64,000 bases of DNA from Ctenosaura bakeri (Eukaryota > Chordata > Lepidosauria > Squamata > Iguanidae). The stretch's first letter is position 1. Each line of letters starts with the position of its first letter. Location of the stretch: positions 434,001 to 498,000 of the forward strand of contig CAOLHI010000625.1 of assembly GCA_948474755.1 (NCBI GenBank). Direction: 5' to 3'. The notes under the pieces were generated by a model that was given only the letters and a program-made list of their open reading frames with translations, ran no database searches and had not been told where the DNA came from. A program made the translations under genes and the position numbers. Of this stretch, positions 23,994 to 32,038 are shown one piece after another.

Positions 23994-24928
23994 GCTTCCA
24001 AGCTGATAACTGATAAACTTTCCAGACAAGTTGACGCTGGTAAAGTCTTCTTGTTGTTGTTCTTTTGCTTTCCAGTAAGCTTTGCTCCTATCAGACTTTT
24101 TGTACCAGTACCTCCATTTCTCAGAGTCCATTTCTCAGACACCTTTCTTCCAGGTTCCTAGTACAGCAATCTGTGCATGTTTTTGGCACCTTCTGCTGAA
24201 CACACTTGATTTTCATTTCAAGTTATTCCATTACAGTACTTTCTTCCTCATTCACTAAGTTTACAAATTCCCCTGCTGGGTGTACTTCATCTCCTTTCTT
24301 TTTGATGATATTTATGTTGAGGGAATTTCAGCAGCTGTTGCTGGTGTTAAACTTTCCTCTTCTGCACAACCATTAAAGAGATGGAGACCTCTTCCTTATT
24401 ACACTCAACAACCTTATCTGATCTGGATGGCCCAAGTTTTTCTTGTTTATATCACCTTTATCTTGTACAGGATTGACCCACAACAATTTCTGCTTGAGGC
24501 AAAATGATACTTCCTCTTATTCCATATATGAAATCCAGCTAATTAAAAAGTTGATTCTGCAATGCTGGCAGACAAAAAGCATCTTCCACCACATGTGAGG
24601 ACACTTGGCTTTCTTAGGATGTTCCAGGAAAGCTGTATGGCATACAGCTCTTATCTGCATCCCCTTGCTGCCAAGTCCTAACATCTGATGCCAAAGCTGA
24701 CTGCAGGTGACTCTTGATAGCTAAATCAAACATATGAGATGTTGTCTATGAAAGATTTTTAGGGAAAATATATCCAAATAAAACCTCAATATGCAACCTA
24801 TTTTTGGAACCAGTCTGTTGTCTGTGTTGACAACAATAAATATGTTAACATGTTTAAGCCATCTATGATTGAGCAGCAGCAGGATGATACTCTGGGATAA
24901 AGAGCATCATGCTACCACTGCTCAGTCA
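23994..24928. other. No recognisable gene
   Basis: Non-coding DNA between repeats. Nothing recognised. Confidence 0.5.
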
Positions 24929-25290
24929 TTGTTGTTGGTTGTGTGCCTTCAAGTCATTTCCAAATTACGGCAACCCTAAGGCAAACCTATCACAGGGTCT
25001 TCTGGGGCTAAGTGTGTGTGACATCCCCAAAGTCACTCAATGGGTCTCCAGGGTAATAGGCCATTTCCTCATGACACTCTTATAGCGCGATGATTCCACT
25101 TTCAACCTCCTATGGAATCCTGGGGTTTGCAGTTCTGGGAGGGACCGGCTGGCCCCTCCCTGAACTGCAAACCCCAGGATTCCATAGGAGGTTGAAAGTG
25201 GAATCATCACGCTATAAGAGTGTCATGCGGAAATGTTCATAGTCTAGTCAACAAATCACTGCTCTCTACTTAGTCATAGATGCCATTACA
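24929..25290 (-). mobile_element. SINE (Sauria type) split by a palindromic element
   Basis: On the minus strand the 3' part of the SINE occupies 25058-24929 (GTGTGCCTTCAAGTCATTTC and GCAACCCTAAGGCAAACC on the plus strand). The head continues at 25239-25290 (GTCTAGTCAACAAATCACTG). The gap between them is exactly the element at 25059-25238. Removing that element and one ATA gives a continuous SINE. Confidence 0.65.
25059..25238. mobile_element. Palindromic miniature transposon nested in a SINE, TSD ATA
   Basis: The cleanest copy in the window: 180 bp, ends GGCCATTTCCTCATGACACT and its near complement, arms matching almost throughout around a GGGACCGGCTGGCCCC turn. ATA flanks both sides. Because it interrupts a SINE, it is younger than that SINE. 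The high arm identity also suggests recent activity. Confidence 0.85.
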
Positions 25291-25321
25291 TTCATTTTCC
25301 TTTGAAAAAGTGTATCAGTCT

Positions 25322-25355
25322 CTTTGCCACCCTACCCACGAAATAACGAGACCAC
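25322..25355 (+). repeat. Left arm of imperfect inverted terminal match of the retroelement
   Basis: Contains CTTTGCC, then CCCACGA, then CGAGACCAC. The complement of 31986-32016 carries the same three blocks in order with small indels. It probably marks or lies next to the element's 3' terminus. Confidence 0.55.
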
Positions 25356-25420
25356 AGACAGAGCTTGGGTTGAACTAGGGCAATTTATTAATATACCTAA
25401 TTAACATGGGGTGAAATCCA

Positions 25421-25441
25421 ACTTGAACTTGAACTTGAACA
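25421..25441. repeat. Short ACTTGA tandem repeat
   Basis: Three and a half units of the hexamer ACTTGA, with further degenerate units to about 25470, in the presumed 3' non-coding region of the retroelement. Confidence 0.7.
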
Positions 25442-25678
25442 TGACCATAACTTTGAACTTGACCTTGCATTTCTGAACCTGAGGGGAAGAAAAGGGGGGA
25501 TCCCCGGCATCATTGGACTAGGGTCAAGAGGCAGCTCCCTACCATCTCCCCTAGCCCGTTGAACGAGATACTGGGCCCCAAAGCCAACCGCTGAAGGTGC
25601 ATGATGGCCTTTGGCCAGCCCATGTCTGGAAGGCGAGCCCCAAGGCCCACCCCCTGCTGCGCAGAAAGTGGGGTGATC

Positions 25679-26391
25679 CTAGGGCCCTCCCCAAGGATAG
25701 GATTTATCCTCCACCCCAAAAAGGGGGTGCCATAGGTACACGCCGAACCTTAAGCCCCCCCCTTGCCGGCCACGGACAGGGACAAGCGTCCGCTTAGTCC
25801 CTGTCCCCCATCCCCTCAGGATCAAATCCAACCCCTTCTGCAAATCCTGCAGGAAAATCAGATTGCCCTCTGGTGACAACTGTACGCCATCATGCCAATA
25901 AAGTTCCGGTTTACTGAAAACAATATCAGTGTGAGGAATGTAGTGACCCAAGCCCTGTCGTAATGCACAACGAATCTCCCTATTTGCCAGTTGGCGTGCG
26001 CGTTCTATGCGCCGTGGATCAGCACCCCCTCCCCAGGTCTGTCTTTGTACCAATGCAGACCACACAATCGTGGTGTGAGGCCAGGTGCCTTGGATAAACC
26101 GCATATCATGAATGGCCTGTATCACCAAGGCCTTCCCTTTCAGCAGTCCGAGGTCGTTCCCGCCCAGGTGAATGACCAGCACATCAGGAGGAGGTTCACT
26201 GCACTCCTTGAACAGCAAGGGCAGCAGGCCATGCCATCGTAAGCCTCTTTTCCCAAGCCAACGAATGGATGCCCGATCTCCCAATCCCAAGTTCGCGCCC
26301 ATATGCCCAGTGCGAGCCTGCCGCTCGGCCCAATAGATGAAACTGTGGCCACAGATCAACACTCTCTTCCGCCCTTCTGCAGCAGGCCGAT
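25679..26391 (-). CDS. SGNH/GDSL-type hydrolase domain of the Ngaro element
   Basis: SGNH hydrolases are serine esterases, and Ngaro elements often carry one after the recombinase. Its role in transposition is not settled. Numbering from the GTG at 26362, block I is CGHSF with Ser7 and block III is GGND at residues 67-70. Block V reads DGVQ at 158-161, where the family has DxxH, so the catalytic His is replaced by Gln (codon CAG). There is no ATG before the catalytic Ser. The frame is open back to the recombinase stop at 26411 and is in the same phase. A pyrimidine-rich tract and AG at 26392-26393 suggest expression from a spliced RNA. I put the coding start at the first base after that AG. 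The last 40 residues are low-complexity and may be non-functional. Confidence 0.7.
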
Positions 26392-26413
26392 CTGGAAATA
26401 AACCAAAAGGTTA
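26392..26413 (-). promoter_or_regulatory. Putative 3' splice site before the SGNH exon
   Basis: On the minus strand the recombinase stop is followed by CTTTTGGTTTATTTCCAG, a pyrimidine-rich run ending in AG, and then an open SGNH frame without an ATG. This matches the form of a 3' splice site. The donor is not identified. Confidence 0.45.
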
Positions 26414-27328
26414 AGGCAGATCAATAGGCCTGACATAGCGCCGAAAGGCCGAGGACTTCCACCTACCAATCCTCTTAATGTCCTCTGACTTCATGCCAAT
26501 CCACGCTGCAGTGGAGGCCGCCCCTATGCGAAATGAATGCGTGCCAAAATTGACTCCCTGCAAGCCAAGCTGCAGCAAGGCTTTCTTAGTGATGGTCCAG
26601 AATTGATACTTGGTGAGAGGAGAAGTGTCAGCATGACAAAAAAGGGGGCCTGCCTGTGTTCCCCTATTAGCCATGTATGCTCTAAGTGCTCTCACTGGGC
26701 AAAGGGTTTTATCAGCACATTCCTGCAAAGTCACCACAGCACCCTTCCTGGCCTGATCCGTCTTAGAACCCCTTATGGCCAGACAGAAGTGATGCTCACC
26801 CCAGGACAGGTCCCGGAGTTCAAGAGCACTGCCCGACCTATCTTTCTTGCTCTGAACTACCAATTCGCTCACCCTTAATGCCCCAAAGAATGCAATGAGA
26901 GCCGCTGCGTGAAACAAGAGAGCCTCGTATGGTGATGAACAAACCCCCTTCCACACCTCGCCCAGACCCCGCAAAATACTCGGCGAGAGTGGTTGCCTGC
27001 CATCCCGGGCCTTTCCCTGTTGCCTGACACATCCCTCGATAAACTTACGTATCCTGAAATCGCCCGTGGGGTCCGCCAAGCCTCTTGTTTTGGATCAAAA
27101 GGCCAAGGCCGCCATTTTGGACCTGATGTAGTGAGGAGAGAGGCCCGCCTGCCTGAGGGTTACGCAAAACTGCAGGACATGGTCCACTGGGAGTGGCCAA
27201 GCCTCGCGCAACCCCTTGGACTTACGGAAGCTGTTGAATTCCTCGGCCGCTCTACTGTAACTCCTCATGGTACTGGGTGCAATAGACATACCTATCATCT
27301 TCGTTACCTCACCCCGCCAAGATTCCAC
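26411..27328 (-). pseudogene. Tyrosine recombinase of the Ngaro element, one internal TGA
   Basis: The enzyme inserts circular cDNA by site-specific recombination. The frame opens at ATG 27328, overlapping the RT end by 25 bp, and ends at 26411. It would be about 305 residues, usual for this class. A TGA at 27095-27097 splits it after residue 77 (phase unchanged on both sides). The first part has the helical N-terminal domain. In the second part, numbered from 27079, catalytic residues are visible: Arg69 in GALRVSEL, Lys106 in RGSKTDQ, His181 and Arg184 in HSFR, Trp207 in GRWKS at the second His/Trp position, and the nucleophile Tyr215 in FRRYVR. All catalytic residues remain, so only the single stop disables it. 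Recent inactivation or a sequencing error are both possible. Confidence 0.8.
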
Positions 27329-29115
27329 AGACCCTCGGGCATCGGTTCTGGGAGGGGCGCAGCATCTGGAACCAGTTCCCTGAAGCGATCCATCTGCATG
27401 CGGGAAAGAGAGTCAGCCAAGGAATTGTCAACTCCTGCCACATGAACAGCCTTGAAGAGAATGTTGAAGCGTAAGCATTGAAGCGTGAATGCCCGCACCA
27501 GTCTCATGACCCGCTGTGACTTCGAAGAGAGCTTATTGATGACCCTAACCGTGGCCTGATTATCACACCAAAAGTGTACTGCCCCATTGGCCAACTCCCC
27601 CGGCCAAATGTGCACCGCAACCACTATTGGGAAGAATTCCAGGAATGAGAGATCGGATGTGAGGCCCGCTTCCACCCAACTCTGGGGCCACCTCTGTGCA
27701 CACCACTTGCCTCGGAAGAAGACGCCAAAGCCGATGGAACCGGCCGCATCAGAAGATATTTGCAATGCATCCCTGACCAGGATTTCCTCCCGCCAAAAGG
27801 AAACCCCATTGAAATCAGCCAAAAATTCCTGCCACACTGCCAGATCTAATCTCATCTCCCTGGTGATCCTAATCCGATGGTGAGGCTTGTTGACACCCTT
27901 AGTGGCGTCACTAAGTCGCCTCAGGAAAGCCCTGCCGGGCACTATCACCCTGCAGGCAAAATTAAGATGCCCCAAGATCTCCTGAAATTCCCTGAGTGTT
28001 GCCTTGCGCCTGTCCCGAAAGGATGCCACCCGTGACCGCAGGTCCTGAACTTTGACCGGCGGCAGTTTACTGGTCTGGTTGACTGTGTCCAGCTCAGTTC
28101 CCAAAAATGTGAGCTTGTGTGTGGAGCCTTCTGTTTTCTCATGTGCCAAAGACACCCCTAACTCCTCCATCAAGGATGTGAATTCTGACAAGAGAAACGT
28201 GCATTGCCCAGAACCTCCACGTCCCACCAAGAGAAAATCGTCCAGGTAATGTACTACGCCCCTCAGGCCCGATTTTCTCTTGGTGGCCCATTCCAAAAAG
28301 GTGCTGAACGCCTCGAAGGCAGAGCATGACACTGAACATCCCATCGGGAGAGATCGGTCAAGATAGAACTTTCCTTCAAAAGCGAAACCCAACAGCTCGA
28401 AGTCATCTGGGTGAACAGGCAACAGGCGGAAGGCTGACTTGATATCTGCTTTGGCGAGCTCAGCTCCAACCCCGTGTTTACGGACAACCTGAACTGCTGC
28501 ATCAAAGGACGTGTACCTCAGAGAGCAAAGCTCAGCTGGGATAGCATCATTAACAGACTCCCCTTTCGGGTATGACAAATGGTGGATCAACCTAAACTCA
28601 CCCGGTGTTTTTTTAGGAACTACTCCTAAGGGGGAAATTCTAACCGATGGTGTGGGGGGATGATCAAAGGGGCCTAGCACTCTGCCCTCCGCCACCTCCT
28701 TGCCTATCTTTTGTCTAACTATGTGCTCATTACCTATAATGGACCTAAGATTGCTAGCCATGTAAAGCCTACGGGGTCCCATACTCGGGATTCTAAAACC
28801 TACCGTAAATCCATCACCTAAGTACTGCGCGGCTGCCCGGTCCAGATAGTAGCGAAGCCAGGCCAATAGCCGCTCCAACTTAATTGGACTGGGCCCCTTT
28901 TTGAAATGGCTGCTGGTTCCCCGGCCCTCGTCTCCCCGCACCCTCTCTGGAGCCAGACCCCCCGCCTTTCCCTTTATTGCAGTTGCGGGTTGAGTGCGGG
29001 CCCCAACAAATCCCACATATGTGTTTATACTTGCAGGGGCGCCGCGCGCACGATCCTTGATTCCCAAATTCCCAACAAATCTGAATTGGCTGCTGCTCCT
29101 GCGAACCCTGAGCAC
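27304..29115 (-). CDS. Reverse transcriptase and RNase H (pol) of the Ngaro element
   Basis: An intact 603-codon frame. It copies element RNA into DNA and removes the RNA strand. RT motifs in order: SPLGVVPKK at about 161-169, RLIHHLSYPKG at 175-185, KADIKSAF with Asp224 at 222-229, LPMGCSVS at 256-263, and the catalytic YLDD at 290-293. RNase H follows, with Asp456 (SSDAAG), Glu493 (SFLEFF), Asp518 (WCDNQ) and Asp568 (SLADSLSR). The sequence style matches the Ngaro/DIRS branch, not LINEs or gypsy elements. It overlaps the second gag frame by 236 bp in a different phase, so translation probably needs a +1 (or -2) shift or internal start. The ATG at 29115 lies well upstream of the first conserved RT motif. 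Confidence 0.88.
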   Translation of the reverse strand: MLRVRRSSSQFRFVGNLGIKDRARGAPASINTYVGFVGARTQPATAIKGKAGGLAPERVRGDEGRGTSSHFKKGPSPIKLERLLAWLRYYLDRAAAQYLGDGFTVGFRIPSMGPRRLYMASNLRSIIGNEHIVRQKIGKEVAEGRVLGPFDHPPTPSVRISPLGVVPKKTPGEFRLIHHLSYPKGESVNDAIPAELCSLRYTSFDAAVQVVRKHGVGAELAKADIKSAFRLLPVHPDDFELLGFAFEGKFYLDRSLPMGCSVSCSAFEAFSTFLEWATKRKSGLRGVVHYLDDFLLVGRGGSGQCTFLLSEFTSLMEELGVSLAHEKTEGSTHKLTFLGTELDTVNQTSKLPPVKVQDLRSRVASFRDRRKATLREFQEILGHLNFACRVIVPGRAFLRRLSDATKGVNKPHHRIRITREMRLDLAVWQEFLADFNGVSFWREEILVRDALQISSDAAGSIGFGVFFRGKWCAQRWPQSWVEAGLTSDLSFLEFFPIVVAVHIWPGELANGAVHFWCDNQATVRVINKLSSKSQRVMRLVRAFTLQCLRFNILFKAVHVAGVDNSLADSLSRMQMDRFRELVPDAAPLPEPMPEGLWNLGGVR

Positions 29116-29527
29116 GGGAAGGACCCCCCGCCTTAATGTTCTGTACTAGATGACCCGAGTGAGCCCGCTCCCCGAAAACGGGGCGGCCCGGTCCCATCGT
29201 CTCCATCCACATCACGGTATCAATGGTGTCCCAGCACGTGTTTTCCTCGGTCGCCGCCCTCATCCTAAACCTCTCGTCATAATATAACCAGCCAACCCCC
29301 GAATACTCTGCCTGTGCCCTCCAAATCGTATTCAGATGTGCTAACAAGTCACGAGAGCATGAAGGGTTGGCCGTGAGGACCACGTCCATGTAAATTAGAT
29401 ACCCTGACAGCCAATTAGCCCAGGTCCTATCCACTCGTCTCTTCCTCAGCCTCTCTTTCTCACCTGCGTCCATGTCCTCCTTCTCTTTCTTATCTACATC
29501 CCTGTACAGAAGGGAACACACGTCCAC
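28880..29527 (-). CDS. Gag C-terminal half with zinc fingers (Ngaro)
   Basis: Second gag frame of 215 codons. Its end carries two zinc-binding motifs: a CCCH finger (Cys151, Cys160, Cys165, His169) and a CX2CX3HX4C knuckle (Cys171, Cys174, His178, Cys183). These usually bind RNA in gag proteins. The start overlaps the end of the first gag frame by 34 bp in the -1 phase, and the protein reads as a natural continuation of it. This is therefore the second half of one Gag, reached either by a -1 ribosomal shift or separated by a one-base loss. The C terminus is rich in Gly, Arg and Ser and overlaps the RT frame. Confidence 0.75.
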   Translation of the reverse strand: MDVCSLLYRDVDKKEKEDMDAGEKERLRKRRVDRTWANWLSGYLIYMDVVLTANPSCSRDLLAHLNTIWRAQAEYSGVGWLYYDERFRMRAATEENTCWDTIDTVMWMETMGPGRPVFGERAHSGHLVQNIKAGGPSRAQGSQEQQPIQICWEFGNQGSCARRPCKYKHICGICWGPHSTRNCNKGKGGGSGSREGAGRRGPGNQQPFQKGAQSN

Positions 29528-30309
29528 ATATTCCCCTTTTTGTATCTTCTCAACCGTGGCCGCATTAAGGTGGGTGCCCAGGCCCCTGGGCTTCCCTCTA
29601 GCCTGCTGCTCGGGCTCCGTTCCCTTGGCGGGCTCCCGCTGCGTTCCCTCCCCCCTTGGGAGGCTCCCTGACCCTCTTTACAGCTGCCCGCCACCTCCTG
29701 AACCTGTTGTGTGGAGGGTGCATTCTCCCTGGGGAGGCAGGGTGAAGAAGAAGCCGGCGGCTCCGGGGGAGTTGACGCTGGTGGGGCCCAGACCATATTA
29801 CCTGGCAGTGTCCTAGTCGCCCAAGGCCCCGCTACACATGCATTGTTGTGTTCCAAATCAGTGTACTCACCTGCCGGCTCTGCTGCTGCCTCCGCTTCCT
29901 CCGTGGGCCCCGCCACCGAACAGCCAGGTTGTGATGTGGCCGAACAGCCAGGTTGTGATGTGGATGTATTCTCTCTCTCGCCCAATCGCCTCTCAAGGGC
30001 ATCTATTCGAGCCACAATCCGGTCAAAATCTCGAGTTTTCACAGCAATAGTCTCATCATCTTCCCTTCTGCTTTGGCCCGCTGCCTGCCAGCCCCTCTCA
30101 ATAGCATCCAGCTTATCAAATAAGCCCGCTACTCTGATGGATCCCTCCTCCGGTGATGCCGCCGAGGAGCCTGGGGCCACGGTGGCCCTGGACGTCTTCG
30201 GCCACTTTGCCGGGGTGGCCCCCCTACCTGCGGCCGCCCCTTTAGCTGGCGCGGCCTTTTTGGGAGGCTGCTTACCTTTAGCGGCAGCTGCCGCCTGTTT
30301 GGAGTGCAT
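29494..30309 (-). CDS. Gag N-terminal half (Ngaro)
   Basis: A 271-codon frame starting at ATG 30309, with a G at -3. The N terminus is basic and Ala/Lys/Pro-rich. A predicted helical section around residues 60-105 (KLDAIERGWQ to IDALERRLGE) could form a coiled coil. An in-frame 24-bp duplication gives a repeated TSQPGCS motif near residues 117-132. The last 11 codons after KKG look out of phase with the preceding protein, and the continuing frame is the next entry. No protein family beyond retroelement gag is recognisable. The assignment rests on position and on the joined zinc-finger half. Confidence 0.65.
   Translation of the reverse strand: MHSKQAAAAAKGKQPPKKAAPAKGAAAGRGATPAKWPKTSRATVAPGSSAASPEEGSIRVAGLFDKLDAIERGWQAAGQSRREDDETIAVKTRDFDRIVARIDALERRLGERENTSTSQPGCSATSQPGCSVAGPTEEAEAAAEPAGEYTDLEHNNACVAGPWATRTLPGNMVWAPPASTPPEPPASSSPCLPRENAPSTQQVQEVAGSCKEGQGASQGGRERSGSPPRERSPSSRLEGSPGAWAPTLMRPRLRRYKKGNMWTCVPFCTGM
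29918..29965 (-). repeat. In-frame 24-bp tandem duplication in gag
   Basis: Two copies of CGAACAGCCAGGTTGTGATG plus flanking bases stand head to tail. The unit is a multiple of three, so the reading frame is kept. Confidence 0.85.
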
Positions 30310-30369
30310 GGCACCACAAAAGCCTGGGGGCCGTTTATAAGGAGCGGGGACCAGGGACTGGATATGCAG

Positions 30370-30445
30370 AGATATATATATATATATTTATTTTTTTTAT
30401 ATTTATTTATTTATTTGTTTGTTTGTTTATTTTTTTTTTTATTTT
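30370..30445. repeat. TA, ATTT and GTTT simple-sequence tract
   Basis: A TA run is followed by TTTA and TTTG units and a T tract, just upstream (on the minus strand) of gag. It is strikingly AT-rich inside an otherwise GC-rich leader. Confidence 0.85.
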
Positions 30446-30802
30446 ACACCTGCCTGCCCGGAGGGCCCTTGAGCCACTGGGCCGCACCTGGGAAGGGATG
30501 CAGCCGAGGGGGGGAGGGGCGCTGGCCGCCTCCGTCCCCTAAACAAGGGCCGCCGCCGCAGAGAGGGGAGGAAGGCTGCGGCCTGATCTGCAGCACTAGG
30601 CGCCCGCCGCCAACCGCAGCGAGCTCTCACGCTCCTGCGCGGGAGGGGGGAAGCGGCCACACACCACCCCACCGCCCACGCCACAATCCGGTGCCGAAGA
30701 GAGGGGAGAGGGCCCAGACCCAACCAAAGGCCCCCGGCGCTCGCCGCAGCGGGCCTCCCCTGATGTAAAAGGCCGTATCCCCGGCGCTCACGCTGCCGCG
30801 AA

Positions 30803-31400
30803 GGGGAGGAAGCAGCCGCCCCACCCCTCAGCTCGAAGGCCGAGCGCGGGGAACGCCGAGGCCCAAGCCGGATCTCCCCGCCGCCGCGGAGGGCCCCCCC
30901 GCACCGCCGAGGGGGGAGGAAGCAGCCGCCCCACCCCTCAGCCTGAAGGCCGAGCGCGGGGAACCGTCGAGGCCCAAGCCAGAACCGTCGAGGCCCAAGC
31001 CGGATCTCCCTGCCGCCGCGGAGGGTTCCCAGCGCCGCCGGGGGGGAGGAAGCAGCCGCCCCACCCCTCAGCCCGGAGGCCGAGCGCGGCGAACACCGAA
31101 GCCCAAGCCGGATCTCCTCGCCGCCGCGGAGGGCCCCCCCGCACCGCCGGGGGGAGGAAGCAGCCGCCCCACCCCTCAGCCTGAAGGCCGAGCGCGGGGA
31201 ACCGTCGAGGCCCAAGCCGGAACCGTCGAGGCCCAAGTCGGATCTCCCTGCCGCCGCGGAGGGTTCCCAGCGCCGCTGGGGGGGAGGAAGCAGCCGCCCC
31301 ACCCCTCAGCCCGAAGGCCGAGCGCGGGGAACGCCGAGGCCCAAGCCGGATCTAAAACTCCGAGGCCCAAGCCGCTCCCCCCACGCTACTAGGGGGGAAG
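30803..31400 (-). repeat. GC-rich tandem array with alternating 110- and 130-bp units
   Basis: The block AGCAGCCGCC followed by CCACCCCTCA recurs at 30811, 30921, 31051, 31159 and 31289, and in a weaker form at 31399. Spacings are 110, 130, 108, 130 and 110. The longer units contain an extra copy of a 21-bp ACCGTCGAGGCCCAAGCC-type segment. The array lies in the leader upstream of gag. Subrepeats at this place in retroelements often hold promoter elements, but that is inference. The 287-codon frame running through it (30439-31302, minus) is a product of the repeats, not a gene. Confidence 0.85.
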
Positions 31401-31985
31401 CAGCCACGCCACCCCTCCACCCGGCGCAGAAGGGGAAAGTCGAGGCCCGAAACGGATCCCCCAGTGCCCACCGCAGCTGCGAAGGACTCCCCCGTGCTCC
31501 TGTGGAGGAGGAATCAGGGAGCTGGCGCCGCTGAGAGAGGGAAGCTGAGGCGGGCTCCCGTCCCCAAGGACCCCTTCCCAGGCCCAGGGCCGACTCCGCT
31601 GGAGCTGCGAGGGATGCCCAGGTACAACCCCCGCCCCCACTGCCTGCCCCCTCCCCGCCGCTGCCGCGGAAGCAACCGAGGCCCTACCGGAGCGGCCGCT
31701 GAGGCGGCCGCTGATTCCTCCTCGCCCCTGGAGAGGCCCCCCGAAACGCCGCAGCAGAGGCAGGGGTTGGCAGCAAGCCCCCTCGATAATCAAGCTACTC
31801 TGGGTCAAAATGAAGAAGGAGGAGGAATGGGCCACTAGGCCTCTAATGGGCCACGTGGCGCTAAGCAACAAAGAAAGGACGTCCCCCTCCTTCTTCGTCT
31901 TGATCCAGCGCGAATGGCTGCGAGGGAGGCGGGTCAGGCCCTAAATACTGAGCCCAGCCCCACCTCCTCCCGCCGGCCATCGCGA
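31401..31985 (-). other. Presumed 5' leader and promoter region of the Ngaro element
   Basis: GC-rich sequence between the tandem array and the right terminus. On the minus strand a CAGTATTTAGG box lies near 31944-31954 and could act as a weak TATA element. No coding domain is seen in the 124-160 codon frames. Confidence 0.4.
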
Positions 31986-32038
31986 GTGGTCTCGTATCGC
32001 GGGAGGGCGGCAAAGACCGTCCCCCCGCCACCCGCGAT
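31986..32038. repeat. Right inverted arm and terminal hairpin of the retroelement
   Basis: 31986-32016 pairs with the left arm at 25322-25355. Overlapping it, ATCGCGGG and GGCGG (31997-32011) face CCGCC and CCCGCGAT (32026-32038), giving a GC-rich hairpin with a 14-base loop close to the presumed 5' end. Confidence 0.55.

Noticed and set aside
23606..24142. 178-codon minus-strand frame
   Set aside because: Mostly lies in the mariner-like element's interior, but shows no DDE transposase or helix-turn-helix motif.
30439..31302. 287-codon minus-strand open frame
   Set aside because: It runs through the alternating GC-rich tandem array, and its protein is the same repeat translated. No domain, no start context, and other frames are open too.
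30803..31400. CRISPR-like array
   Set aside because: Units are contiguous 110/130-bp minisatellite repeats without unique spacers, and the sequence is eukaryotic.
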